Positions 19,801-26,781 of a stretch of DNA of 29,594 nucleotides are shown piece by piece. The DNA is from Chamaesiphon sp. (GTDB lineage Bacteria > Cyanobacteriota > Cyanobacteriia > Cyanobacteriales > Chamaesiphonaceae), in contig JAGVCD010000214.1 in the NCBI GenBank assembly GCA_020059425.1, positions 1 to 29,594 of the forward strand, read 5' to 3'. The position numbers were made by a program, and so were the translations under genes. How positions within the stretch are numbered: position 1 is the first letter of the stretch; each line of letters begins with the position of its first letter. The notes beneath the pieces were generated by a model. It ran no database searches, was not told the DNA's origin, and was given only the letters and a program-made list of their open reading frames with translations.

Positions 19801-20201
19801 TGTTGAACTTGTATCAGTTTCTACCCCACTGCTATTTCGTAACTAACGATGATCTAGAAGAAGTACTAGATCTCCAGATACCCAGCACTTTTATCAGCCA
19901 CTCCTCACAACCCGAACAGCCCCAAGCTTGGGATGAAATTCGTGCCCTGGCTGATGAGCGATTACTAACAGCCATCGACCAGATGCAACAGGAAAACTGG
20001 CCACTTCCCGAAGTTGGCTATGAGCTGCTAGATAAACAAGGTTCAATGGCAGAATTATGGTGGCCAAATGCCCAAATCGCTGTGGTCATCGAAAATTCTG
20101 ATCAGCAGGCATTCATGGCGATCGGTTGTAAAGCCTTGTTAATTGAGGAATTTCTTCAATCGATCGATGAGATTGGCAATCAATTACTGGGAGGTAAATA
20201 A
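13890..20201 (+). CDS. Giant SF2 helicase with DUF1998/MZB and nuclease-like tail (2103 aa)
   Basis: A DEAD/DEAH-type helicase with Walker A GTGSGKT (98-104), DEFH box (228-231), GTSATLG motif III, and motif VI QRIGRAGRRDG (1057-1067). The helicase lobes are split by an insert with CxxC pairs from C485/C488 to about 600. A coiled coil lies at about 1210-1270, with further CxxC pairs near 1358-1377 and 1490. The DUF1998/MZB cluster is C1627, C1629, C1633 and C1636. This combines what DISARM divides between DrmA and DrmB; size and layout also resemble Druantia DruE. After 1680, RADFVF (D1752) and FTDGWEYH (D1772, E1775, H1777) recall Vsr/DUF559-like nucleases of the PD-(D/E)xK fold. The last 60 residues (AELWWPNAQIAVV) may be a second, degenerate copy. 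ATG start has only a weak Shine-Dalgarno. Two bases separate it from the RelE-UvrD gene. Confidence 0.85.
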   Translation: MLPSVVATQLRHCVADYLRTTFRPTTHSFEGLIDRFLQDPDNFCKGPYLSIGLPFRTGNNGATHFSEMPMQFAPHLHQERAFERLTPPYYQSTLIATGTGSGKTECFLLPVLEHCRQQAGEPGIKAILIYPMNALATDQAKRIAALIHQHPSLRNKITAGLYVGDKEDQPTSLMTADRVITDKQILRDSPPDILLTNYKMLDYLLIQPESQNLWKQNQPDTLRYLVVDEFHTFDGAQGTDLACLLRRLKHRLNIPPNYLACVGTSATLGSDPNCTGDMLEYATTIFGEPFEPNAIIAEDRLTPGEFFADAMLDIRDIPAPTEIDRLRPDYYTSPAAYVRGQATLWLDSPETGDSPLEETWCLALGDQLKTLPVIQNIIRKLQEKNYSYSDLLSEIGRLLRFPKSEQPEYQNLLLDSLFSLIATARRSIQKPDGQPVTVPWVTLRVQIWLRELKRMVATVSPIPKLVYSDDLSPDEAKNTLPIVHCRTCGATGWAGVKHSQADHRLTQNDLKKFYREFFAHRPTVAFIFPGRPDVSPNDQYAPRHLLCSECFTINGHKATNCKYCNHDQLISVYIPVTTASETHQNEKRDVSSSDCPFCHSNNGLSILGAQAASLTSAMIGVLYTSSFNTDKKLLTFSDSVQDAAHRAGFYGARTYNTTLRTAIAEVVAAQPTGSSLEHLVTEFPNYWQQKFTTVADYVATFLPTDLEWLREWDGFIQGDTVDLPPDTPLINLVNERLQWEIISQFGHRSTIGPSLERSAVCAAYFDVDLLKQATATLHQWLSNEIEVLRQVPLDLVQQFLLGILHHLRQRGGIFQPAPAMQQYINAGGNTFVLQKPLYMPRLGPTVPAPIFLVNATAKTDRFERVMETGQRSSWCNNWVWKHFSQEQLILTEQVIEILHQTLGQLEAVGLLATKDCGQGRAWGIPLAEIKLTSTSVALCCDRCGHQLTTTDQQNLAGMLCLSAGCLGHYQADVRGGLPYYQEIYRTGQVQRIVAAEHTGLLTRDQRERLEQRFINGDRRCDPNLLSATSTLEMGINIGDLSTVMLCSVPPGVANFQQRIGRAGRRDGNALVGTVANGQPHDLFFYDDPYEMMSGNIDAAGCYIDAAAILRRQLTAFCLDNWVRTGINKRDFPTELSYVFNAIDKSDQRAFPYNWLQFIKEHQGQLLEDFLAMFADQFKDSNLTSSQIRQFMEEGELNEGGLCWHILDRLTATSREYKRLNSQVRTISDKIKKLKEQPAALVQADAELKDQLEREKSSLSELMKSIRKKHVLNFLTDEGLLPNYAFPEAGVTLRSILWRKYRTEQQNGKKYETFTLSYERPGSLAIRELVPSGVFYAEGRKVKIDQIDLKLSEPADWRICRSCSYTTLNTTEIAQLKTCPRCGDTMWQDSGRIRRMLRLKQVMASTSDKNSRFGDDSDERSPAFFERHLSVDFEPESCEETFLVSDKEFPFGFEYIAKANFREINLGASANTGSSLEMAGRKYSTQGFKVCKDCGKVMQGSSTEHAITCKFRTNPDRAKFEDVLYLYREFPSEAVRLLMPDEQFWSDQGMDSFIASLQLGLKLKFRGKVDHLCTTISDEPQPNSALRKSFLYLYDSVPGGTGYLRQLVRSPNEFKDVFDRSLAVLRACECEDGCYKCLFAYRSSSTQNRTSRKTAVNLLVAINKHWPELQPTEKKLSTIQVNSNFESKLESLFIDAIRRYPGKVYGGAAPTLRKEIINGRSGYHLKVGEMLWTIELQVNLDRREGIEHSSRADFVFRPASVQNLSKPIVVFTDGWEYHQDRLGKDFLQRLAILRSHEYWCWSLAWDDVDAQINPDKIIDRAEGLTCQVNPVMASNLPQIYNQYQCSELQPLESLNSFEWLMRYLAAPEDIHWQNWAMLRTVVQANSAALQDPTIRSSWQSQVSKALSESVLDHWPLPNNFLCQTITVDENIQLWTAADPARHPLNSEGSIIILRFSDSGNHLRRSWVEALRLLNLYQFLPHCYFVTNDDLEEVLDLQIPSTFISHSSQPEQPQAWDEIRALADERLLTAIDQMQQENWPLPEVGYELLDKQGSMAELWWPNAQIAVVIENSDQQAFMAIGCKALLIEEFLQSIDEIGNQLLGGK

Positions 20202-20203
20202 TC

Positions 20204-22342
20204 ATGGAACTCAAACACAAAGTACGCATTGCCATCTCTGATAAATTCTTTGATGCTTTTAGTAAGCTCCCCAAGAATGCTCAAAACAAGATGTCCGAGT
20301 TTCTTAACCGTTTTCGTCAAAACCCCACTTCGCCCGGTTTAAACTACGAAAAAGTTACAAATGCCAGAGATAAACATCTCAAGTCAGTACGCATTGACCA
20401 GGCTCATCGAGCGATTCTTTTGGCTCCTGAATCTGGCGATGTCTATGTTTTGCTCTGGGTCGATAAACACGATGATGCCTATGCTTGGGCAGCTCGCCAG
20501 ATCTGTGAAGTCAACCAAATATCTGGTGCTTTACAGGTAGTAGATGTAGCTATGGTCGAGGCTACCACTGAAAAAATCACCAAGACAGTTAAAAATAAAC
20601 AACCTCGACTATTTACCGAAATCTCTGACCATGATTTGATGCGTTTAGGTGTCCCAGAAATCTCTCTAGCTGCGATTCGCCAGGTAATTACGGATGAAGA
20701 CTTAGAGACAATTCTGCCCAGTCTGCCGATCGAGGCCAGTGATGCTTTAATCATGCTGGCCGCAGGCTATGGGACAGATGAAGTGTTCGAGCAACTAGAA
20801 AAACAAAAAGAATCGGCTGCCGTAGATCCTCAAGATTTTGGCCGAGCATTAGAGAACTTAGATAGTCTCAGTCGCTTCATGATCATCACTGATGATACTG
20901 CGCTGGAGGAAATGCTGGCTGCCCCTCTCGAAAAGTGGCGGGTTTTTCTACATCCCAGCCAGCGCAAGCTCGTAGAAAGAAATTGGAAAGGTGCTGTTCG
21001 AGTGCTGGGTGGAGCTGGTACAGGTAAGACGGTAGTAGCAATTCATCGTGCTAAGTGGTTAGCACAACACCAATTCTCTCAATCCCAAGATCGAATTCTA
21101 TTTACCACCTTTACTAGCAATTTGGCTGTGGACATCAGAGCCAATCTTAAATCTATTTGCTCACCAGATATTTTGCGCCGCATTAAAGTAGAAAATTTAG
21201 ATGCTTGGGTGGCAGAATTTCTCCGGCAGGAAGGATACAACACCAAAATTGTGTATGGAGAGGATACCAAGGAGTTATGGGAAAAAGCCACGGCCTTAGC
21301 TCCTAGTGAATTGGGTCTACCCCAACAATTCTATGAAGAAGAATGGCGATCGATTATTCAGGCACAAGGCTATCAGAACCTGCCGGAATATTTGGTAGCT
21401 CGCCGACCTGGGCGCGGCACCAGATTAAGTCGTCAACAGCGCGGGCAAGTCTGGGGCGTATTTGAGGAATATCGTAACCTGTTACTAGAGAAAGGCTGGC
21501 GCGAACCAGAAGATGCCATGCGAGATGTCGCTCAGATTATTGAGCAAAAGGGGGTAGAAGCCCTGCCTTTTAAGGCTGTTATTGTGGATGAAGCCCAAGA
21601 TATTAATGAAGCCGCCTTCAGGCTGTTGCGGGCAGTGGCTGGCCCAGCTCATGACAATGATATTTTCATTGTTGGCGACCCCCATCAGCGCATTTATGGC
21701 AAGAAAGCAGTCCTGAGTCAATGTGGAATCGACATTCGGGGTCGCTCTAAAAAGCTGCGCCTAAACTATCGCACCACCGATGAAATTAGGCGTTGGGCGA
21801 CGGATATCCTAACTGGGATGGATGTTGATGATATGGATGGAGGACAGGATTCCTTACAAGACTACCGATCTTTGATGCACGGTGAACACCCAGTGGTCAA
21901 AGGCTTCGCCAAGTTTGAAGAAGAGGTTCAATATCTGAAGCAATTTATTACCAGTATTCCTGAAGAAAAGCTCTCTGGTGTCTGTCTGATGCTCAGAACT
22001 AATCAACTCCTCGATCGCTATGAGCAGATTCTCAAAGAAGCTGGGATTTTAACCAAGCAAATCAAACGTAGCAAGGCAGACAATCCTGTCGATCTTGGAG
22101 TCCGCTTGGGGACAATGCACCGAGTCAAAGGGTTGCAATTTGAGTATGTAGTTTTACCAGGATTAAATCGGGATATCTTGCCACTCAAATCAGTTTTAAA
22201 TAAAACGGTTGATAATATGTCAAAAGAGCAGGTTATTGCTGGAGAGCGTAGTTTGCTGCATGTGGCGGCAACTAGAGCTAAGAATCAGGTGCTGGTAACT
22301 TATTATGGTGAACCTAGTCCTTTCTTATTCGTTAAACGTTAG
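20204..22342 (+). CDS. RelE-like domain fused to UvrD-type SF1 helicase (712 aa)
   Basis: Residues 1-105 match the RelE/ParE toxin fold: a helical LPKNAQ...FLNRFRQNP segment, then KSVRID...AILLAP and VLLWVDKHDDAYAWA. A linker of about 150 residues leads to a superfamily 1 helicase with Walker A GGAGTGKT (269-276), DEAQD (462-466), LNYRTT, the GTMHRVKGLQFEYVVLPG motif and the terminal LHVAATRAKNQVLV motif VI. There is no C-terminal nuclease. The helicase probably translocates on single-stranded DNA. The RelE part could be an mRNA-cutting toxin or merely a binding module; catalytic residues vary in this family and I cannot settle it. ATG at 20204 follows the large helicase stop by 2 nt, with GGGAGG upstream. 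It occupies the place of drmC in DISARM-like order, although no HKD phospholipase motif is present. Confidence 0.88.
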   Translation: MELKHKVRIAISDKFFDAFSKLPKNAQNKMSEFLNRFRQNPTSPGLNYEKVTNARDKHLKSVRIDQAHRAILLAPESGDVYVLLWVDKHDDAYAWAARQICEVNQISGALQVVDVAMVEATTEKITKTVKNKQPRLFTEISDHDLMRLGVPEISLAAIRQVITDEDLETILPSLPIEASDALIMLAAGYGTDEVFEQLEKQKESAAVDPQDFGRALENLDSLSRFMIITDDTALEEMLAAPLEKWRVFLHPSQRKLVERNWKGAVRVLGGAGTGKTVVAIHRAKWLAQHQFSQSQDRILFTTFTSNLAVDIRANLKSICSPDILRRIKVENLDAWVAEFLRQEGYNTKIVYGEDTKELWEKATALAPSELGLPQQFYEEEWRSIIQAQGYQNLPEYLVARRPGRGTRLSRQQRGQVWGVFEEYRNLLLEKGWREPEDAMRDVAQIIEQKGVEALPFKAVIVDEAQDINEAAFRLLRAVAGPAHDNDIFIVGDPHQRIYGKKAVLSQCGIDIRGRSKKLRLNYRTTDEIRRWATDILTGMDVDDMDGGQDSLQDYRSLMHGEHPVVKGFAKFEEEVQYLKQFITSIPEEKLSGVCLMLRTNQLLDRYEQILKEAGILTKQIKRSKADNPVDLGVRLGTMHRVKGLQFEYVVLPGLNRDILPLKSVLNKTVDNMSKEQVIAGERSLLHVAATRAKNQVLVTYYGEPSPFLFVKR

Positions 22343-22371
22343 GATTAGTACATTAACGATACTAGTTTGAA

Positions 22372-23400
22372 TCAATCCAGCCCTAAAGGCTGTGAACCAC
22401 TTTCATCTTGCTTATTGGCTTTTGTCACCGGATTTTTTCTTTTGATTGAAGATTGAGTCTTAGTCAGCCGTATCTTTTTGGCGGTTACAGATTCTGGAGC
22501 ATCAGGATTAACAACTTTTTCAACCATTTTATCGATTAAATCATCAGCAAAATTACTTTTTCGTAACCCAGAGCTGGATTGGCTCTTATACCAAACAGAA
22601 TAACGTAAAGCAGCAACGATTTTTTCCTTGCCCACACCATCATTATCAGCCCACTTAGTTATTTTTTGGAGATCGCCTAATGAGTTGCCAGGTGGCCTGC
22701 CTTCTTCCAGAGAAAACTTGGCGTTATACCTTTTCCACAAGTTGAGTGGCTTGCGTTGCTCAAAATACTTCTGCCAATCTAGAGTCTTGTCAGGATGTAG
22801 TCCAGTCAGATTAACAATTTTAGTATCTTTAGAATCATTAGCAACAACATGTAAGCGATCGAGTACTTGCTCAAAACTAGGTAGTTGACTTGATTCACTT
22901 GGTAATACTAGTACGATATGTTTATCAACTCCATATTCCTTGCGTACCCTAGGAATGTTCTTATTTTGGTTAAATTCTTCGCGATCGTTGGTTTTATTCC
23001 CCTGAATTTTCGCTAGCTTCTTATCCAGAACTTGTCGTTGCGTATTAACAGTGACATCAATTCCAATAACGACAGGTTGACCATCGTTATTGTTGATTTG
23101 AACAATACTGTCCATAGCTAATACCCGATCAGCTAAAAACTTAGTCCATTGACCTAATGATTCACTATCCTGTAAATCTACAGGCAACCTGTCAGCTCTA
23201 ATATCTTTCAGCCATTCAGGTGCCTGCGGAAATTCTTTATCTCCAAACTCGATCGCGAACTGGAGCCTCCCAGACAAATACAAGTCTAGAGATTTAACAA
23301 AATTTACTTGCTCATCTGGGTTAATTGAATAATCAATTGCAAAATCGCGTGTAAAGCGATCAAATAGTTTTTCGACATCAACACCAGAGAGCTGAGCCAA
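22372..23400 (-). CDS. Unrecognised 342-residue protein, TTG start
   Basis: I do not recognise this protein. The first 130 residues are mixed helix and strand, ending in VVIGIDVTVNTQ and a Lys-rich helix, a pattern that could be a core strand of a PD-(D/E)xK-like fold. A second block with HIVLVLPSES follows. The last 50 residues are basic and probably disordered (KRKNPVTKANK). The frame opens at TTG (23398-23400), 1 nt after the stop of the upstream gene, with GGAG 10 nt before it. No in-frame ATG appears near the N-terminus, so TTG is the best start. The gene converges on the RelE-UvrD gene, 29 nt away. It is probably the last gene of the minus-strand plasmid-type block. Confidence 0.65.
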   Translation of the reverse strand: MAQLSGVDVEKLFDRFTRDFAIDYSINPDEQVNFVKSLDLYLSGRLQFAIEFGDKEFPQAPEWLKDIRADRLPVDLQDSESLGQWTKFLADRVLAMDSIVQINNNDGQPVVIGIDVTVNTQRQVLDKKLAKIQGNKTNDREEFNQNKNIPRVRKEYGVDKHIVLVLPSESSQLPSFEQVLDRLHVVANDSKDTKIVNLTGLHPDKTLDWQKYFEQRKPLNLWKRYNAKFSLEEGRPPGNSLGDLQKITKWADNDGVGKEKIVAALRYSVWYKSQSSSGLRKSNFADDLIDKMVEKVVNPDAPESVTAKKIRLTKTQSSIKRKNPVTKANKQDESGSQPLGLD

Positions 23401-23401
23401 A

Positions 23402-23899
23402 CTAAATCAACTCCACACTTAGTAATGCGGGAAAATCACTCGAATCGCAAGAATTAGCAATTTCGCTATAGATGTAATCGCAGAACGAATCAAAATCCCA
23501 GTGCCGCCAATCACTTCCAGGCTTAGGATAAGCCACCAGAAAACGGCTAACCCCCAAACTCTCTCTAAAGTTGATATAAGGAGCTGCTAAAAGAATTTTT
23601 TGTAATGCGGCTAAGTTTTCTTTAGTAGGGCAATAGAATATGCCGATATACCCTTCCAATCCTTCACAGATGGTACTCGCCTGACCTAAACGGTGCAGAC
23701 CCATTAAATCTAACTTCTCTCGATCGCTTAACTCTGGCTGATCAAGCAATAGCTGCGGATATACCTTAGAGATAACTGCATCCATTTTCTCCGTTGGCGG
23801 GGATGTCCCTTCCGTTAGCTTTCGTAGATATTTAACCATTTCGATATCTACCAAGCTTGCTAATTCATCAACAAGATTATTTGTGTTACACGTAATCAC
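23402..23899 (-). CDS. Unrecognised protein of 165 residues, GTG start
   Basis: A soluble protein of no family I know. The N-terminal half is helical (VKYLRKLTEG, then LSDREKLDLMGLHRLG) and the C-terminal half mixed, with YIGIFYCPT and a Trp/Phe/Asp-rich stretch (WRHWDFDSFCDYIY). GTG at 23899 is preferred because GAGG lies 7 nt upstream; a TTG two codons earlier is only 1 nt from the same GAGG. Its stop is 1 nt from the TTG of the 342-residue gene, so the two are surely coupled. A 75-81 nt gap separates it from the topoisomerase gene. Function unknown, probably shared with its partner. Confidence 0.65.
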   Translation of the reverse strand: MITCNTNNLVDELASLVDIEMVKYLRKLTEGTSPPTEKMDAVISKVYPQLLLDQPELSDREKLDLMGLHRLGQASTICEGLEGYIGIFYCPTKENLAALQKILLAAPYINFRESLGVSRFLVAYPKPGSDWRHWDFDSFCDYIYSEIANSCDSSDFPALLSVELI

Positions 23900-23906
23900 T
23901 TGCAAA

Positions 23907-23910
23907 CCTC
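23907..23910 (-). promoter_or_regulatory. Ribosome binding site choosing GTG at 23899
   Basis: GAGG on the minus strand lies 7 nt before GTG at 23899 and only 1 nt from the alternative TTG at 23905, so the GTG is the likelier start. Confidence 0.5.
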
Positions 23911-23980
23911 ATTTCTTGTATTAGGACTCCTATATTACCTCAGAATTTCTACTCATTGCTATGCTAGTGAAAAGAAAAAA

Positions 23981-26770
23981 TCAAATTGGTAGTGCCGATT
24001 TATTAACCACAAACCGCCCATGGTATCCTTTCACTCTTAATATTGCCTGTTTTTGTGTTTGTTCTTGGCGGGTACAAATAACATCTGGCATCACCCGATC
24101 ATAATAATCAAATACATCGTCCAACCACTTTTTAAGCCTCTCGCGGTTTATCCGGCTCAGTGGCGATCGCCCTGGTGTAGATGCTCCAACTAGCGATACC
24201 TGGTTGAGTAAATTTTGCTCTTGATCGCTTAAATCCATATACAAGTAAGGAATGTCACCTATAGTCTCTTGATTGAGCGCATTTACTATCCTTCTGTAGC
24301 TGACTTTCTCAAGCTTTTTTTCAATTTCTCCTGTTTGCGTCCGATCGCTCACTTGCCACATACTAACTTCCAGTCCGCCCAACTGATGAAAATAGCTCCC
24401 TGCCCACCATTTGTCCACTATTTTCTCAGACGATCTAGCTAAATGAGCCACTACCACTTGTTTCTCACTATCTATCAATCGATCTAAATTAAATGGTTGA
24501 TTAGCTTCTACTAATAAATAGTTGCTTTTTGCATACCTTTTTTGAAGCAACGGCTCTCCCTGCATATCTATTAACTCTACCGCCTCCGCTCCTAACCTGG
24601 TTTGATGATATTCAAATAATGTACTGGCAAGCATTGTATGACCTACTTTAGGCTGTTCGCCTCCAACTAAGTGCAAAGACACAACACTTTTCTTAGATTC
24701 CGTCCCCTGGGTCGGTAGTTTTGCTGTAGGCCAAATTCTTTTGATATCTATCGGCTCTTCTTCACCTGCCTCTAAAAATTGATCCTCTAATTTTGAGCTG
24801 TCATTCACTACCGAAAGAATCTCCTCTGATGCTGCAAATAACTGATCATCAGTACTTTCTATCAAGGGGGAAGTAGTTTCTCCCTCTACATCAACTACTT
24901 TCTCAGCATCAGTTTCAGTGTCTTTTCCCTTTTTCGCAATTGCTACTGTTTTTTTTACTGAGAGGGCTTGTTGCCCGTCAACTACTGCGGGAGATTCCCT
25001 TTTAGGCTTTGACTTGCTCTCAAAAGCTTGTTCATCATCTGTATTTCCACCTGCTTTTGCTAATAGTGGCTGAAATTCTACACTGTTCCATTGAATCAAA
25101 TACTGCTGCCAGTTCGTTTGCCCCCTGGCAATTTCATCTAGCTTCCCCTCCATTTCAGCAGTGAATTCTGCGGCTACTAATTTCGGAAAGTGGTTCCCCA
25201 AATACTCAGCGGTTTTGATACCTGCCGGAGTAATAACCACTACTTTTTTCTTGACCTCTATATAACCTCGCGCCCGTAATGTTTTGCCAATACTGGCGAA
25301 GGTGCTTGGCCTACCGATTCCAAGTCGCTCTAGCTCTTTAATTAATTTTGCTTCTGTATATCTTGCCGGGGGCAATGTCATCTTCTGATCGCTACCACTA
25401 TTTTTCGGATCGAGACTTTGCCCTGCTGATAACTGCGGCAATTGTCGATCTTTTTGTAAGTTATTCCAGTATTTGGTATAGCCTGTAGCAACTAAAGTTT
25501 GACCGCTAGCCTGCCACAATATATCCCCTGACTGGGTTACTACTTTTGTTTTGTTCAATCCCGCTGGAGCACATTGAGAGGCGATCGATCTATTCCAAAT
25601 GATCTCATAAAGCTGACCCTGCTCTGCTGACAAATGATTCGCTATTTCTGATGGAACCAAATCAACATAGCTCGGACGGATAGCTTCGTGCGCCCCCTGT
25701 ACTCCTGCTTTATTCTTAAAGTTTTTGCGCTTACTAGGAATATTTTCAGGATCATGGCTTTTAAGCCATTCAATCACAGCCTGACAAAATTCCTCGGACA
25801 GAGCAATGCTATCCGTCCTGTGATAGGTAATCAAAGATTTTCTACCATCAGGCAAATCAACCCCCTCAAAAAGCTCCTGGGCAATCTTCATCGTTTGTTC
25901 AGGGCTGAACCCGCATTTCACGCTTCCTACCTGTTGCAATGTACTGGTAGTTAGGGGTGGTGGCGGATCTTTCGTAGCTGCTTTGGTAGTAGCCGTTAGA
26001 ACCATGTGGGGATTGTTTTGGGATACTGCGACAATTCGATCGGCTTCTTCGGCAGATAGAATTTTCAGAGATTCTACTATTGAAGATTCAGATCTCTCAG
26101 CAGCATCATCAACTTCATCGACTTCATCTTCAACTTCGTTAGTAGTGCCTACATTACCTGCATAAAACGCCCTAAACCCTTCATAATCCGTCCATACGCT
26201 CCAGTATGGCTTAGAAGAGAAGGTGTCAATCTCTCGCTCACGCTGATAAACTAAATACAAAGCTGGAGTCTGAACCCTACCCGCACTCTTACCCACATTG
26301 GCTTTAGCTAACAAGGGCGATACGGTGAACCCTACATATTTATCCAGACACCGCCGCGCCTGCGCCGACATGGCTAAGTTTTCATCTACTTGCTTCGCAT
26401 TTTCAATGGCTGACAGAATTGCTTTTTGATTAATTTCGTTGAACGTAATCCGTTTGCATTTATTAGCTGGAAAAAGTTTCTGCAAATGCCATGAAATGGA
26501 CTCGCCTTCTCGATCTTCATCTGTCGCCAGATATATGACTTCTGCCGTTTTGCCGATCGCCTTCAGCTGCGCCACCGTTTGCTTTTTATTTGCCGCGATG
26601 GAATATCGACATTCAATTCGATCGTCAAAGAAGTCGAATCCCAAATTTAGATGCCCATCATTACTCAGCTCCATGAAATGTCCACATGTAGCTTTGATGC
26701 TCCACCCATCTCCTAAGAAGCTTTTGATCGTCTTTATCTTATTGGGTGATTCTACAATAAGTACTTTCAC
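23981..26770 (-). CDS. topA: Type IA DNA topoisomerase (929 aa), plasmid-type
   Basis: Relaxes negative supercoils through a transient 5'-phosphotyrosine link. The TOPRIM domain starts at residue 1, with E7 in LIVESP and D84-x-D86-x-E88 in TDEDREGES. GKSAGRVQTPAL is the conserved gate-region motif, and catalytic Y316 lies in ITYHRTDS. RPSTFASIGKTL marks the end of the core. Acidic stretches lie near 215-235, and a charged linker lies at about 590-680. The last 230 residues are not the usual zinc ribbons (no CxxC), so the C-terminus is unusual. Start is GTG at 26768-26770. It follows the AAA ATPase stop by 11 nt, so they share a transcript. An extra topA beside an AAA ATPase and unknown genes suggests a plasmid copy working in replication or transfer; this is inference. 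Confidence 0.92.
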   Translation of the reverse strand: MKVLIVESPNKIKTIKSFLGDGWSIKATCGHFMELSNDGHLNLGFDFFDDRIECRYSIAANKKQTVAQLKAIGKTAEVIYLATDEDREGESISWHLQKLFPANKCKRITFNEINQKAILSAIENAKQVDENLAMSAQARRCLDKYVGFTVSPLLAKANVGKSAGRVQTPALYLVYQREREIDTFSSKPYWSVWTDYEGFRAFYAGNVGTTNEVEDEVDEVDDAAERSESSIVESLKILSAEEADRIVAVSQNNPHMVLTATTKAATKDPPPPLTTSTLQQVGSVKCGFSPEQTMKIAQELFEGVDLPDGRKSLITYHRTDSIALSEEFCQAVIEWLKSHDPENIPSKRKNFKNKAGVQGAHEAIRPSYVDLVPSEIANHLSAEQGQLYEIIWNRSIASQCAPAGLNKTKVVTQSGDILWQASGQTLVATGYTKYWNNLQKDRQLPQLSAGQSLDPKNSGSDQKMTLPPARYTEAKLIKELERLGIGRPSTFASIGKTLRARGYIEVKKKVVVITPAGIKTAEYLGNHFPKLVAAEFTAEMEGKLDEIARGQTNWQQYLIQWNSVEFQPLLAKAGGNTDDEQAFESKSKPKRESPAVVDGQQALSVKKTVAIAKKGKDTETDAEKVVDVEGETTSPLIESTDDQLFAASEEILSVVNDSSKLEDQFLEAGEEEPIDIKRIWPTAKLPTQGTESKKSVVSLHLVGGEQPKVGHTMLASTLFEYHQTRLGAEAVELIDMQGEPLLQKRYAKSNYLLVEANQPFNLDRLIDSEKQVVVAHLARSSEKIVDKWWAGSYFHQLGGLEVSMWQVSDRTQTGEIEKKLEKVSYRRIVNALNQETIGDIPYLYMDLSDQEQNLLNQVSLVGASTPGRSPLSRINRERLKKWLDDVFDYYDRVMPDVICTRQEQTQKQAILRVKGYHGRFVVNKSALPI

Positions 26771-26781
26771 AGTGGGACACT

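Noticed and set aside
5147..22342. BREX system
   Set aside because: The methyltransferase resembles PglX, but no PglZ phosphatase, BrxC-type ATPase or Lon-like BrxL gene is present.
5147..22342. Canonical class 1 DISARM
   Set aside because: There is no separate drmB, and no drmC-type phospholipase D protein with HKD motifs.
22343..22371. Terminator between the convergent RelE-UvrD and 342-residue genes
   Set aside because: No stem-loop followed by a T-run could be found in the 29-nt gap.
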